Positions 63,916 through 64,000 of a stretch of DNA of 64,000 nt are shown one piece after another. Numbering within the stretch: position 1 is the first letter of the stretch; every line of letters begins with the position of its first letter. The notes under the pieces were generated by a model. The model did not search any database, had not been told where the DNA came from, and saw only the letters and a list, made by a program, of their open reading frames with translations. Source of the stretch: Corynebacterium freneyi (GTDB lineage: Bacteria; Actinomycetota; Actinomycetes; Mycobacteriales; Mycobacteriaceae); assembly GCF_030408835.1 (NCBI RefSeq), contig NZ_CP047357.1, positions 744,001 to 808,000 on the forward strand. The letters run 5' to 3'. The position numbers were made by a program, and so were the translations under genes.

Positions 63916-64000
63916 TCACAGTGGCGATTCGCGGCCATCCGGCGACATGCGCTCGAGTGCGATGACGTCGTCCGGGGTGTCGGCGTCGGTGGCCCACGCG
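63916..64000 (-). CDS. mobA: C-terminus of a probable molybdenum cofactor guanylyltransferase (partial)
   Basis: The last 27 codons of a minus-strand gene read AWATDADTPDDVIALERM then SPDGRESPL and a TGA. The D(A/V)DTPDD(V/L) segment is the usual C-terminal signature of MobA-type NTP transferases, which attach GMP to molybdopterin. Only the tail is visible, so the call rests on this motif and on the molybdenum gene context. Confidence 0.55.
   Translation of the reverse strand, partial: AWATDADTPDDVIALERMSPDGRESPL

Noticed and set aside
63684..63965. 93-codon ORF at the right edge
   Set aside because: No SD, no -10 at the start codon and Arg-rich random composition. It overlaps the palindromic element and the mobA-like tail.

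Overview
The window looks like chromosomal DNA of a high-GC Corynebacterium or close relative. The evidence is gene content and order that I remember from C. glutamicum: ettA, a thioesterase, a group 2 globin, pepN, a mycothiol-type DsbA protein, rpiB, tig-clpP1-clpP2, clpX, mdh, valS-folC, ndk, rne, rplU-rpmA, obgE, proB and proA. Other support comes from TANNNT -10 boxes placed 6-8 nt before start codons, a ClgR-type operator before clpP1, and an ISL3 element with the exact length I recall for IS31831. No database search was possible, so the species is not assigned.

Layout. (1) 1-7 kb: the 5' end of a tRNA-Arg, a CopD/CtaG membrane protein, an SSB paralogue behind an inverted pair of DnaA boxes, ettA, a thioesterase and an unknown repeat-bearing protein. 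(2) 7-21 kb: glbO, pepN, an SMI1/KNR4 protein, a Rv2466c-like thioredoxin-fold protein, a radical SAM/SPASM protein, a lipoprotein, rpiB, a GH1 glycosidase with its MFS partner, a secreted S33 peptidase and a small HTH-like protein. (3) 21-30 kb: divergent tRNA-Gly and tRNA-Pro, tig, clpP1P2, clpX, a frameshifted arsenite pump, a TetR regulator and mdh. (4) 30-50 kb: valS-folC-DUF4233, ndk, a very large RNase E, rplU-rpmA, an intact ISL3 insertion in a 62-bp hairpin repeat array, a RecQ-like helicase with a phosphoribosyltransferase-like tail, obgE, proB, a class E sortase with a small membrane protein, and proA. (5) 50-64 kb: a molybdenum and nitrate-respiration block. narK-narG-narH-narJ-narI, a flavin-fold protein, modA and a fused modB-modC all run on the minus strand. 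They are divergent from a MogA/MoaB protein, and the 3' end of a likely mobA lies at the right edge. Together these genes would take up molybdate, process molybdenum cofactor, and import and respire nitrate.

The most unusual signal belongs to no gene. It is an 11-base word with three closely related forms, GCTTTACGACG, GCTTTGCGACG and GCTTGACGACG. I counted 30 exact copies on both strands. Half lie in intergenic DNA, two pairs form inverted repeats, one of those pairs is the stem of the mdh terminator, and none lies in the IS element. This distribution resembles DNA uptake sequences or another genome-wide protein-recognition word, and I know of no such sequence described in corynebacteria. 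Secondary signals are the many apparently leaderless genes, short leaderless ORFs in the leaders of ettA, rne and the moaB-like gene, two AT-rich palindromic elements, and several 30-bp in-frame tandem repeats.
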